From contig CASFRL010000107.1 of NCBI GenBank assembly GCA_949297285.1, positions 1-64,000 of the forward strand: DNA of 64,000 bases, read 5' to 3'. Source of the DNA: an uncultured Bacteroidales bacterium (GTDB lineage Bacteria; Bacteroidota; Bacteroidia; Bacteroidales; Coprobacteraceae). A program made the translations under genes and the position numbers. The notes below the pieces were generated by a model that saw only the letters and a program-made list of their open reading frames with translations, had not been told where the DNA came from and did no database searches. Shown here one piece after another: positions 18,679 through 30,909 of the stretch (position 1 is the stretch's first letter; every line of letters begins with the position of its first letter).

Positions 18679-18797
18679 CGATTACGTGCATTATCTGCTT
18701 TCTCCGGACGGGATTTTCCAATTCTTTTACCGCTATTCTTAGCCGGTCGAGTACCATTTCTTTTGGGTCTTTTCGGTTTTTTCGTTTTTTCTTCCAT
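18666..18797 (-). CDS. 43-residue highly basic small protein
   Basis: The minus-strand frame starts at ATG 18797 and reads MEEKTKKPKRPKRNGTRPA..., ending NARNRILK. Fifteen of 43 residues are Lys or Arg and there is no Cys, Trp or Phe. A good -7 element (TATATTTG) lies 120 bases upstream and a perfect hairpin covers the stop, so it has the layout of a real single gene. The composition suggests a nucleic-acid- or ribosome-associated protein, but no family is recognised and no function is claimed. It lies between the GH92 and GH2 genes without obvious link to them. Confidence 0.5.
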   Translation of the reverse strand: MEEKTKKPKRPKRNGTRPAKNSGKRIGKSRPEKADNARNRILK

Positions 18798-18916
18798 ATC
18801 TTATATTTTATTTGCCTATATTCAAAATCCTCTATCTACCGAATGAATTTATTCTATGTCTTTATCCCCTCCCACCAATTGGGAAAACCTGCATAACACA
18901 GATAAGAAATTTGTTG

Positions 18917-18924
18917 CAAATATA
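18917..18924 (-). promoter_or_regulatory. -7 element for the 43-residue gene
   Basis: CAAATATA on the plus strand reads TATATTTG on the minus strand. It would give a leader of about 115 bases. No other gene feature was seen between it and the GH2 terminator at 19060-19093. Confidence 0.5.
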
Positions 18925-19059
18925 GTGAAAGGCAAGGGCAAAATGAAAACAAAGTTTTCAAGTTCGACGCTGCTGAGCCGTATCCTATATTCTACCAATA
19001 TAAGGAAGCCATCAAAATAAATCTTCTTTTCAGTCGATAGAAATCAAATAAAAACCGAT

Positions 19060-19093
19060 AATATAAAGAGAGGAAGATAAAAATCTTCCTCTC
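19060..19093 (-). terminator. Terminator of the GH2 gene
   Basis: A 10-bp perfect stem GAGAGGAAGA with a 6-base loop, followed on the minus strand by TTTATATT. It lies 48 bases beyond the GH2 stop. Confidence 0.7.
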
Positions 19094-19140
19094 CGATCTA
19101 TGTTCAACCGACCCAATTATAAGAATTTGCGTCGCATCAC

Positions 19141-22634
<3,494 letters not shown>

Positions 22635-22670
22635 TTGTAACTTCATTGTAACATCTTTTTCATTCCTTTG
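22635..22670 (+). promoter_or_regulatory. Pho-box-like direct repeat and -7-like element before the phosphate transporter
   Basis: TTGTAAC occurs at 22635-22641 and again at 22646-22652, with a 4-base spacer, so the period is 11 bases. A -7-like element TTCCTTTG (one mismatch to TAnnTTTG) follows 10 bases later at 22663-22670. Two 7-base repeats separated by 4 bases, ending 10 bases before the -10 region, is the layout of PhoB binding sites in E. coli. The gene downstream imports phosphate. Binding by a PhoB-type regulator is an inference. Confidence 0.5.
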
Positions 22671-22700
22671 CGTCCGTTAAGAGTACAAAAAAGAAGTTAT

Positions 22701-24941
22701 ATGGAAACATTCTATTTAGGAATCGTTATTTTTCTTTTTCTATTAGCTATATTCGATTTAGTAGTCGGAGTAAGTAATGATGCCGTTAATTTTCTTAATT
22801 CGGCAATAGGTGCAAAAACTGCACCATTCAAAGTAATCATGGGCATTGCTGCCATCGGGATTTTTGTCGGAGCCTCTCTCTCTAACGGAATGATGGATAT
22901 TGCCCGTCACGGGATTTTCCAACCTGAGCATTTCTATTTTACCGAAATCATGTGCATTTTCATTGCAGTCATGCTAACAGATGTCGTACTCCTCGACATG
23001 TTTAATTCATTGGGAATGCCAACTTCAACTACAGTATCTTTAGTTTTTGAACTGTTAGGCGGAACATTTGCTTTATCTATCATAAAGATTGCCAGCGACA
23101 ATACGTTGGAATTCGGTCAATTACTGAATACCGACAAGGCACTTTCGGTTATTCTCGCCATCTTTGTTTCCGTCGCTATTGCATTCTTTTTCGGTACGAT
23201 AGTACAGTATATCGCCCGTCTTATTTTTACTTTCAACTACAAAAAGCAGATGAAATATTTTGCCGGGATCTTCGGCGGAATCGCATTGACAACAATCATT
23301 TATTTCATTCTGATCAGTGGCCTGAAAGAATCTTCATTCATGACTCCCGATCATAAATTGTGGATAAAAGAAAATACGGGTTCTCTCGTATTATACTGCT
23401 TTATCGGATCGACCATATTGATGCAAATATTCCAATGGATTCATATCAACGTATTCAAGGTAGTCGTTCTGGTAGGCACATTTGCTTTAGCATTAGCCTT
23501 TGCAGGCAATGATTTAGTGAATTTTATCGGAGTACCTCTTGCCGGATATTCATCATTTATCGATTTTAGTTCTCAAGCCGGAGCCAACCCCGATACATAT
23601 CTTATGACCTCTCTTACCGGATCGGCTCATACGCCATGGTATTTTCTGGTATCTGCCGGAATCATTATGGTTATTGCATTATTTACTTCAAAAAAGGCTC
23701 ATAACGTAGTAAAAACTTCTGTCGATTTGTCTCGTCAAGAAGAGGGAGAAGAGGCTTTCGGAACTTCTCCGGTTGCCAGAGTTATCGTTCGGGTATCGAG
23801 TTCTATCAGTTCAAGTCTCTCCAATATCATTCCAGACAAAACAAAGCGATGGATAGATGCCCGTTTCAATACTGACGAAGCAATTTTAGCAGAAGGTGCA
23901 GCTTTCGACTTGGTAAGAGCCTCTGTAAATTTGGTATTGGCAGGGTTCCTGATAGCTATGGGAACAGCACTCAAGCTGCCGCTCTCTACCACTTACGTAG
24001 CATTCATGGTGGCTATGGGAAGTTCTCTCGCAGACCGGGCATGGAGTCGCGAAAGTGCAGTATATCGTATTACCGGAGTATTATCCGTTATTGGAGGATG
24101 GTTCATTACAGCAGGAGCGGCATTTTTCATCTGCTTTTTTGTTACTTCAGTCATACATTTCGGAGGGACAATCGCTATTCTGATATTCATAGGATTGGCA
24201 ATCTTCAGTCTTATCCGCAGCCAATTGGTTTATAAAAAAGCCTTGACAAAACAAAAAGGTGATCCTACCGTACAAAAATTGATGAGTAGCCATGATACTC
24301 AAGAAGCTCTATCTTTACTTCGAAAACATACCCGGGAAGAGCTTGGCGCTATCCTCGAAGTCGCTTCCCAAAGTTTTGAAAAAACAGTAAATTCTTTTAT
24401 AGATGAAAGCTACCGGGGACTGCGTAAAGCGATGAATCTCATCGACGATGAAAAAGATCATATCAAAAAAGTAAAACGTATCGGTACTTTAGGGGTAGCC
24501 CATCTCGATAATAATACGGCAATAGAAAAAGGTCTATATTATTATCAAGGAAATGATTTTATCAGCGAAGTCATATACAGTATCGGACGTATATGCGAAC
24601 CGTGTCTGGAACACACCGACAACAATTTTAATCCGCTGCAAGATGCCCAAAAAACAGAATTCAAACATATTGCTAACGGCATTGTCGATTTTCTCGAACA
24701 TGCACGGAATATTATTCTACAAAATAATTATGAAAATTTTGAGGATGCCATAACTACCGCAAATCAATTGATAAACAACCTTTCTCAATTGAAACGTATT
24801 GAATTGAAACGCATTCAAGGGCAAACGGGAAGTTTGAAAGTAAGTATGGTATACCTCACAATGATACAAGAGGCTCAAAATGTTGTCGCTTATACCAGCA
24901 ATTTATTAAAAGTAAGCCGAAAATTTCAAATAGAAGATTAA
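22701..24941 (+). CDS. Inorganic phosphate transporter, Pit family
   Basis: A 746-residue inner-membrane phosphate symporter. The start at ATG 22701 avoids 11 unlikely residues from a TTG in frame at 22668, which falls in the promoter. The two inverted Pit repeats are seen as GVSNDAVNFLNSAIGAKTAP (about residues 20-39) and AFAGNDLVNFIGVPLAGYS (about residues 270-288). There are about ten membrane helices. The last 200 residues are cytoplasmic and helical, resembling a PhoU-like domain, as is usual for long Bacteroidetes Pit proteins. The 11-base direct repeat upstream suggests control by phosphate. A strong hairpin ends the transcript. Confidence 0.92.
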   Translation: METFYLGIVIFLFLLAIFDLVVGVSNDAVNFLNSAIGAKTAPFKVIMGIAAIGIFVGASLSNGMMDIARHGIFQPEHFYFTEIMCIFIAVMLTDVVLLDMFNSLGMPTSTTVSLVFELLGGTFALSIIKIASDNTLEFGQLLNTDKALSVILAIFVSVAIAFFFGTIVQYIARLIFTFNYKKQMKYFAGIFGGIALTTIIYFILISGLKESSFMTPDHKLWIKENTGSLVLYCFIGSTILMQIFQWIHINVFKVVVLVGTFALALAFAGNDLVNFIGVPLAGYSSFIDFSSQAGANPDTYLMTSLTGSAHTPWYFLVSAGIIMVIALFTSKKAHNVVKTSVDLSRQEEGEEAFGTSPVARVIVRVSSSISSSLSNIIPDKTKRWIDARFNTDEAILAEGAAFDLVRASVNLVLAGFLIAMGTALKLPLSTTYVAFMVAMGSSLADRAWSRESAVYRITGVLSVIGGWFITAGAAFFICFFVTSVIHFGGTIAILIFIGLAIFSLIRSQLVYKKALTKQKGDPTVQKLMSSHDTQEALSLLRKHTREELGAILEVASQSFEKTVNSFIDESYRGLRKAMNLIDDEKDHIKKVKRIGTLGVAHLDNNTAIEKGLYYYQGNDFISEVIYSIGRICEPCLEHTDNNFNPLQDAQKTEFKHIANGIVDFLEHARNIILQNNYENFEDAITTANQLINNLSQLKRIELKRIQGQTGSLKVSMVYLTMIQEAQNVVAYTSNLLKVSRKFQIED

Positions 24942-24945
24942 TTCC

Positions 24946-24990
24946 ATTAAAATATGCCCGGTTTTGTTCATAAACCGGGCATATTTATAA
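24946..24990. terminator. Bidirectional terminator between the Pit gene and the winged-helix gene
   Basis: A 15-bp perfect stem AAATATGCCCGGTTT with a 7-base loop (24950-24986) between two convergent genes. T-rich flanks occur on both sides. It starts right after the Pit stop codon. Confidence 0.85.
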
Positions 24991-25035
24991 GCAAGAATTC
25001 ATTATCTCCAATAGGATAGAAATATTCCCGGCCTA

Positions 25036-25263
25036 TTATCCAAAGTGAAAATATCCTTGAATATACTTATTACTGAAAAACAATTCATCATCTTGCTTTC
25101 GGCAATATATTTTTCCTTCACGAGCCAACCAGCCAACAGCAGCAAAAACGTCATCTCTTGTCATGTTCAATCTAGAAGTCAATTGATTAACAGAAAATTC
25201 GGAACCACTCTCCAAAAGAGTCCATAATTTCCCGGCATTTTCTCCGATGGGTATTATTTCCAT
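25036..25263 (-). CDS. Winged helix-turn-helix protein (DUF2582-like)
   Basis: A 75-residue protein. The pattern GKLWTLLESGSEFSVNQL, then RDDVFAAVGWLAREGKI, fits a small winged helix-turn-helix fold, with the recognition helix around residues 35-48 and the wing (KIYCRKQDDELFF) after it. It resembles the DUF2582 family, common in Bacteroidetes and of unknown role. It may bind DNA, but nearby targets are not visible. It has no partner gene on its strand. Confidence 0.75.
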   Translation of the reverse strand: MEIIPIGENAGKLWTLLESGSEFSVNQLTSRLNMTRDDVFAAVGWLAREGKIYCRKQDDELFFSNKYIQGYFHFG

Positions 25264-25400
25264 AGTAATATCATTTTTGAAGTTAACGCTTGAATATAAC
25301 CTTATTTGTTCAAAAAAGCAAATTTTTATATAAAAATGTATTCAAAAATTTCATAAACGTCAAATATAAAAATCAAGACCACTTTCCCCGTACAATATCG

Positions 25401-25408
25401 TATCTTTG
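25401..25408 (+). promoter_or_regulatory. -7 element for the first EamA gene
   Basis: TATCTTTG matches TAnnTTTG, 55 bases upstream of the start at 25463. The -33 region lacks a clear TTTG. Confidence 0.5.
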
Positions 25409-25462
25409 CAATTGTTTTCGACAATCGTAGGACACGACGAAATGAATTCGAAATAAAAACAG

Positions 25463-26413
25463 ATGAATACAAAAACCAAAGGATATATTTTAGGTATTAT
25501 CGCAGCTGCCGCTTATGGGATGAATCCCCTATTTGCACTTCCGTTATATAAAGCCGGGATGAATCCTGACTCGGTACTCTTTTTCAGATATTTATTCGCC
25601 ATCCCAATTTTAGGGATCATGATCAAGGTTCGTGGACGTAACTTTACAATAAAAAAAAGAGAGCTATTGTTATTGGTTATTATGGGGTTATTAGTTGCAC
25701 TCTCTTCTTTAGCCCTATTTTTAAGTTACAACTACATGGATGCCGGCATTGCGTCAACGTTGCTATTTGTCTATCCGATTATAGTCGCATTGATCATGTC
25801 TTGCCTATACAAAGAGAAATTGACTACTCTCACTGTTCTCTGTATTTTATTGGCATTAGGGGGTATCGGCCTCCTTTATAAAAATGGGAATGGGACAACA
25901 CTCAATGCAACCGGTGTCTTTTTAGTAATGGTATCGGCTCTTTCTTATGCCATATATATTGTCGGAGTAAACAAGTCTGCATTAAAAGACATTGCGACCC
26001 TTAAAGTAACTTTCTATGTTTTATTATTCGGGATGACTTTATTTTTAGTACGAGTCGACTTCGGGCAAAGTTTATGTTGGGTTGATACATGGTATCTCTG
26101 GGGAAATCTAATTGCATTAGCTATTTTTCCGACAGCCATATCTTTCCTTTGCACGACCAAGGCCGTTCAATATATAGGCTCTACTCCAACTGCGATTCTC
26201 GGAGCATTAGAACCTTTAACGGCCGTATTTTTCGGTGTAACAGTCTTTGGTGAGATTTTGACGCCAAGACTGAGTTGTGGAATCATAATGATCATTCTGG
26301 CTGTAACATTTATCATTGCCGGGGGAAACATAACTGTTTATATGGTACGTTTCAGAAAGCTTTTTCCTAAACTTCCCATAAAAAAACGGAATCTGCCAAA
26401 TCAAGAAATTTAA
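25463..26413 (+). CDS. EamA-family (DMT) transporter
   Basis: A 316-residue inner-membrane protein with ten hydrophobic helices in two EamA repeats. The second repeat has the family motif GSTPTAILGALEPLTAVFFG near residues 242-261. DMT transporters export or import small metabolites such as amino acids or nucleobases; the substrate here is unknown. A similar gene is at 31465-32382, sharing TPTAILGALEPLTAV-like sequence, so the two are paralogues. The last codons overlap the arm of a hairpin that terminates the convergent thioredoxin gene. Confidence 0.85.
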   Translation: MNTKTKGYILGIIAAAAYGMNPLFALPLYKAGMNPDSVLFFRYLFAIPILGIMIKVRGRNFTIKKRELLLLVIMGLLVALSSLALFLSYNYMDAGIASTLLFVYPIIVALIMSCLYKEKLTTLTVLCILLALGGIGLLYKNGNGTTLNATGVFLVMVSALSYAIYIVGVNKSALKDIATLKVTFYVLLFGMTLFLVRVDFGQSLCWVDTWYLWGNLIALAIFPTAISFLCTTKAVQYIGSTPTAILGALEPLTAVFFGVTVFGEILTPRLSCGIIMIILAVTFIIAGGNITVYMVRFRKLFPKLPIKKRNLPNQEI

Positions 26414-26427
26414 TCCGGCAGATTCCG
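26380..26427 (-). terminator. Terminator of the thioredoxin gene, reaching into the EamA coding end
   Basis: CGGAATCTGCC (26387-26397) pairs with GGCAGATTCCG (26417-26427) across a 19-base loop, followed on the minus strand by seven T. It contains the last codons and stop of the convergent EamA gene. Confidence 0.65.
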
Positions 26428-26451
26428 TGAAAAACATTTATAATACTTACA

Positions 26452-26859
26452 CTATTTCTTATCTGTATATTTCAGAACCAAATCTTTCAATACATTTTTT
26501 TCAACTGCTCCGATCATCTGATCGACTTTCTTCCCGTCTTTAAACACAATAAATGTCGGTATCGATCTTATCTGATATTTTGTTGCCAATTCTTTATTCA
26601 AATCGACATCAACTTTTCCGAACTTTACTTTCCCCTTAAGCTCTCCTGCTATCTCCTCAACAATCGGAGCCATCTGCCGACACGGAGGACACCAAGTCGC
26701 CCAAAAATCGACCAGAACAACACCTTTCGAAATCTCTGCACTAAAATTCGAAGCATCCAGAACCTTCACATTTTCTTTTTTGTCAGATTTGTTTTCTGCT
26801 TGGGCAAAAAACGGGATAAACATCATTAATAATAGAAGCTGACCTACAATTTTTTTCAT
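26452..26859 (-). CDS. Exported thioredoxin-family protein
   Basis: A 135-residue protein with a Sec signal peptide (MKKIVGQLLLLMMFIPFFAQ) and then one thioredoxin domain. The active site is DFWATWCPPC, cysteines 57 and 60, and the cis-proline loop is SIPTF near residue 105. In the periplasm it would reduce disulfides or support cytochrome maturation; the partner is unknown. The W-C-P-P-C variant differs from the W-C-G-P-C of cytoplasmic thioredoxins. It is a single gene transcribed away from the cardiolipin synthase gene. Confidence 0.9.
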   Translation of the reverse strand: MKKIVGQLLLLMMFIPFFAQAENKSDKKENVKVLDASNFSAEISKGVVLVDFWATWCPPCRQMAPIVEEIAGELKGKVKFGKVDVDLNKELATKYQIRSIPTFIVFKDGKKVDQMIGAVEKNVLKDLVLKYTDKK

Positions 26860-27083
26860 ACGATCTTATCTTTTTCTAAATTATTCGGTAAAGATATGCT
26901 TTTCGTTCGATAATCTTTCCTTTAAAATGAATTATTAACAAAGTGGGTATAAAAGTAAGAAATCGACCGATCAACAATCATTCGTATATTTTTTGTAAAT
27001 TACAATATTCTCAACATAAATATTGATAAATTCATTTTTTCTCTCTAAATTAGCTTTTAAATAGCTGCAACAACCAAGAATTC

Positions 27084-28532
27084 ATGCTTTATCTGAATAT
27101 AATAATTCAAAATATCGACCAATGGGTATATAACAGTTTATATGTAATATACCTGATCACGATTATCGGTACGATTCTGGTTATTGTATCGGAAAACCGC
27201 AATCCGGTGAAAAGCATTGCTTGGATAGTCGTCTTACTTTTCCTTCCGATCGTAGGTCTTGTATTTTACTTTTTTTTCGGTCAAGAATACAGAAGGCAGC
27301 ACATGATTTCCCGTAAAGGGAAAAGAAAATTGCAACAACTGATAGAAGATCCCGATACCGACCTGAAAGAGATCTCTTTATCGGAAGAGAGCAAACAACA
27401 AATACGCTTGGCATACACCCTTGGAAAATCGGGATTGCATACCGGAAACGAAGTGACTATTTTTACCAACGGAAAAGAGAAATTCGATTCGCTGATCGAG
27501 GATATAAAAAACGCAAAAAAATTCATCCATTTGCAATATTACATTTTTGCCGATGATAAACTGGGAAATACGATCAAAGATCTTTTAATCGATAAGGCCA
27601 AAGAAGGAATAATCGTCCGGGTCATTTACGATGATGTAGGCTGCTGGAAAGTAAAAAAACACTTTTACAACGAAATGGAAGCTGCCGGAATTATTGTACG
27701 GCCGTTTCTAAAGGTGACTTTTCCGCAATTGGCCAACAAGTTGAATTACCGGAACCACCGGAAGATAGTCGTTATAGATGGTAAAATCGGTTATGTCGGC
27801 GGCATGAATATTGCCGACCGATATATCGACGGCGTAACATGGGGAATATGGCGAGACACCCATATCCGGGTCGTGGGCTCTGCCGTATATGGGCTGCAAA
27901 CGGCATTTTCGATAGATTGGAGTTTCACTACAAGAGAATTGCTGTCAGACAATCTCTATTTTCCTCCGGTACCTCATACAGGAGATATAAATATTCAAAT
28001 TCTCACAAGCGGTCCGATAGGCGAATGGAAAAGCATCTCCCTCTCGTTTCTGAAAGCCATCTCCAATGCCAAACATCGGATATACATACAGACCCCTTAT
28101 TTCTTACCGACCGAAAGTTTGACGAAAGCGCTGCAAGTTGCAGCTCTTTCTAAGGTCGACGTAAGATTAATGCTGCCCGAACGATCGGACTCCTCGATTT
28201 TACAATTGGCATCACACTCTTATTTAACTTCTATGCTGAAAGCCGGCATAAAAATATATTTCTACCAGAATGGTTTTCTGCATGCCAAAAGCATTACGAT
28301 CGACGAAGAATTTTCGACAGTAGGATCGACAAATTTAGATTTCAGAAGTTTCGACCACAACTTTGAAATAAACGCATTTATATATAACAAAGAATTTGCG
28401 GCACAAATGAGAAATATCTTTTTAGACGATCAAAAGAAGTGCAAACGCATCACCTTAAAGTCCTGGAAGAAACGGCCACTGTGGAATAAAATCTGTGAAT
28501 CGGTAGTACGGCTATTAAGCCCTGTATTATGA
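27084..28532 (+). CDS. cls: Cardiolipin synthase
   Basis: A 482-residue membrane enzyme of the phospholipase D superfamily. Two N-terminal helices (about residues 15-35 and 45-66) anchor it in the inner membrane. Two HKD motifs follow: NHRKIVVIDGKIGYVGGMN near residue 222 and LHAKSITIDEEFSTVGSTN near residue 400. It joins two phosphatidylglycerol molecules into cardiolipin and glycerol. Length is normal. It converges on the helicase gene with only seven bases between the stop codons, leaving no room for a terminator between them. Confidence 0.92.
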   Translation: MLYLNIIIQNIDQWVYNSLYVIYLITIIGTILVIVSENRNPVKSIAWIVVLLFLPIVGLVFYFFFGQEYRRQHMISRKGKRKLQQLIEDPDTDLKEISLSEESKQQIRLAYTLGKSGLHTGNEVTIFTNGKEKFDSLIEDIKNAKKFIHLQYYIFADDKLGNTIKDLLIDKAKEGIIVRVIYDDVGCWKVKKHFYNEMEAAGIIVRPFLKVTFPQLANKLNYRNHRKIVVIDGKIGYVGGMNIADRYIDGVTWGIWRDTHIRVVGSAVYGLQTAFSIDWSFTTRELLSDNLYFPPVPHTGDINIQILTSGPIGEWKSISLSFLKAISNAKHRIYIQTPYFLPTESLTKALQVAALSKVDVRLMLPERSDSSILQLASHSYLTSMLKAGIKIYFYQNGFLHAKSITIDEEFSTVGSTNLDFRSFDHNFEINAFIYNKEFAAQMRNIFLDDQKKCKRITLKSWKKRPLWNKICESVVRLLSPVL

Positions 28533-28539
28533 TAAATGA

Positions 28540-29958
28540 TCAGTCTTCCATGAAGTCTTGCCCGAGATTGATCAAATAGAGATGTTCGGTAGCTCGCGTA
28601 AAAGCCGTATAAAGCCATCGAAAGAAATCTTGATCGACACCTTCGGTACGAATATATCCCATATCGATAAATACATTTTTCCATTGTCCCCCTTGTGCTT
28701 TATGACAAGTAACGGCATAAGCATATTTTACTTGCAAGGCATTAAACCAAGGATCGACTTTGATTTTCTTTATTTTTTCCCGTTTAGAAGGCACATCATA
28801 ATAATCTTCCATAATGCGGGTAAAAAGAAGATTATTCATCTCTGCCGTTAGCGAAGGGGCATCGGACATCAACGTATCGAGAATAACTTTAGAATCGATC
28901 TCAACATCATAGTCGGGGAAATACAATGCAACATCGGCAAAACGAAACCCATACATCTCTCGGACATTTCTTACTTTGACAACTCGAGCGACATCTCCGT
29001 TGGCGATAAAATCAAGTTCTTTATACTCCCGATTCCAGAAATAATTATTTTTTGCTATCAGAAGCAAATCGCCCGAGGTGAGTTCCTCTTCACGATAAAG
29101 AATCTGGTTCCGGATGCCTTGATTAAAAACTCCGGCGCGTTTATTCGAACGGGTTATAACAATCGTCTCATCCATCCCATCCCTGCTATATGCCGAAGAT
29201 AATGTTTCAATCAGGTCTTCACCCCCTACCCGTTGTATGTCGGCATAGTCTTTTAAATGAATTTTAGGCAGGGCAAACAAGCCTTCTTCCATCAATTCCC
29301 GCAAACGGGTAGCATTAAAAAGGATTCCCGAATCATTCGATTGCCGAACAACTTGACATAAGGAGAAATCGATCACCGATAACCCATACCCGGTCAAACA
29401 GTTCTTCTCCAGTGCTGGGCTCTGGATTTGCCCTACCGGAGGCAACTGCGCCGGATCTCCCAACAAAATCAAACGGCATCCTTCTCCCGAATAAACATAC
29501 TCGATCAAATCATCCAATAACCGTCCCGAGCCATAATATATTGTCCGCTCTCCTTCACCATTAGAGATCATAGAGGCTTCATCGACAATAAACAACGTAT
29601 CTTTATGCAGATTATCGGTTATGCAAAAACCTTCATAATCGGCCGAAAAGGCTTTTTGCCGATATATTTTTTTATGAATGGTATAGGCCGAATGCGCCGC
29701 ATAACCCGAAAAGACCTTTGCAGCCCTTCCTGTCGGTGCCAACAAAACGGTCTTTCGTTGAAATCCGGACAAAGTCTGCACCAACGCTCCGACCAAAGAT
29801 GTTTTACCCGTACCGGCATACCCTCTTATCAGAAACAGAGAACGAGAGTCTTGATCGAAAAGAAAATCAGCAAGCCGGGCAATCAAATCGGCTTGTTCCT
29901 CGGTAGGCTGATAAGGAAGATTCTCAGCAAATTTCTGAATAAAGAATTCGTTTATCAT
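28540..29958 (-). CDS. RecD-like ATP-dependent DNA helicase
   Basis: A 472-residue SF1 helicase. The Walker A site is GYAGTGKTSL near residues 45-54, the Walker B is LFIVDEASM, and LGDPAQLPPVG is motif III. The C-terminal domain has AVTCHKAQGGQWKNVFIDMG. This is the short type with a UvrD_C-like C-terminus seen across Bacteroidetes, related to RecD and to Dda-type helicases. It may act in DNA repair or replication restart. It has no RecB or RecC neighbour, so it works outside a RecBCD complex. Confidence 0.88.
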   Translation of the reverse strand: MINEFFIQKFAENLPYQPTEEQADLIARLADFLFDQDSRSLFLIRGYAGTGKTSLVGALVQTLSGFQRKTVLLAPTGRAAKVFSGYAAHSAYTIHKKIYRQKAFSADYEGFCITDNLHKDTLFIVDEASMISNGEGERTIYYGSGRLLDDLIEYVYSGEGCRLILLGDPAQLPPVGQIQSPALEKNCLTGYGLSVIDFSLCQVVRQSNDSGILFNATRLRELMEEGLFALPKIHLKDYADIQRVGGEDLIETLSSAYSRDGMDETIVITRSNKRAGVFNQGIRNQILYREEELTSGDLLLIAKNNYFWNREYKELDFIANGDVARVVKVRNVREMYGFRFADVALYFPDYDVEIDSKVILDTLMSDAPSLTAEMNNLLFTRIMEDYYDVPSKREKIKKIKVDPWFNALQVKYAYAVTCHKAQGGQWKNVFIDMGYIRTEGVDQDFFRWLYTAFTRATEHLYLINLGQDFMED

Positions 29959-30075
29959 CTTTTTAAAAATAAAGTAGAATACAAAAATAGCTCTTCCGGT
30001 TTTATTTTTCTATTTTTGTAATCGGAATATGATTTTAAATACATAAAAAAACATAGTATCATCCGAAACGAAAAT

Positions 30076-30909
30076 ATGGGAGAACAGACATCCAAAACAA
30101 TATTCCCTGAACAAACGGGAGATTATACTTTGTCGATTCGCTTGCGAAACGACGGATGTTATTTTTCAATCTCGAACCCGAAGATCAACAACTCCTATAC
30201 CGGACAAAACATCATATTCTCGCCGAGTGGAAACACGCCTCTACAATCTATCGAAGAAATGGTGTATAATCACCCTGTCTTATTGAAGAAATTTCAAAAA
30301 ACATATATAATCATACAATCCTCCCGGTTTACCTTTGTCCCTAAATCGATCGAACCGGAAAAGGACAAACTGAATGTATATTACGATTTTTGTTTCCCTT
30401 CCCATACCGATAAAATCCTTTGCAATGAATGGAAAAGAAACGGGTTATACAATCTATTTGGTGTCGATAAAGATATTTATGCTTTTCTGAAAAGGACTTT
30501 CGACACACCGTTATTTTTACATCAACTGACACCGTTGTGCGAATACTTTTTCGGCCGAAGCCAAATCGGAAACAACTCGAAAATGTATGTTCATTTACAA
30601 AAGGGATGGATAGACATCGCTTGTTTCAATAAAACCGGACTCCTCTTTGCCAACTCATTCGAATACGGTGATATTCATGATGCGGCATACTATATTCTCA
30701 ATGTCTGGGAACAACAAGGATTCAATCAGGAAAAAGACGAGCTGCAACTTACGGGAGACAAAGGGCCTCGCCAAACGATAACCCGTATAGCCCAAGAATA
30801 TATCCGTCAGGTAATGCCCTCGATTTTCCCTCCCCAACTGTTTAAATTAGGGAAAGAGACTCTTGAAGCCCCTTTCGACTTAATGGTTATACCTCTATGC
30901 GAATTATAA
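30076..30909 (+). CDS. DUF3822 family protein
   Basis: A 277-residue cytoplasmic protein with no signal or helix anchor. It matches the DUF3822 pattern, with GDYTLSIRLRNDGCYFSI near the start and FNKTGLLFANSFEY near residues 189-202. The fold resembles the actin-like ATPase superfamily weakly. Its role is unknown, but it often lies just before rsmD in Bacteroidetes. Here its coding end overlaps the rsmD start by 13 bases, so the two are probably translationally coupled, followed by an EamA gene that overlaps in the same way. Confidence 0.8.
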   Translation: MGEQTSKTIFPEQTGDYTLSIRLRNDGCYFSISNPKINNSYTGQNIIFSPSGNTPLQSIEEMVYNHPVLLKKFQKTYIIIQSSRFTFVPKSIEPEKDKLNVYYDFCFPSHTDKILCNEWKRNGLYNLFGVDKDIYAFLKRTFDTPLFLHQLTPLCEYFFGRSQIGNNSKMYVHLQKGWIDIACFNKTGLLFANSFEYGDIHDAAYYILNVWEQQGFNQEKDELQLTGDKGPRQTITRIAQEYIRQVMPSIFPPQLFKLGKETLEAPFDLMVIPLCEL

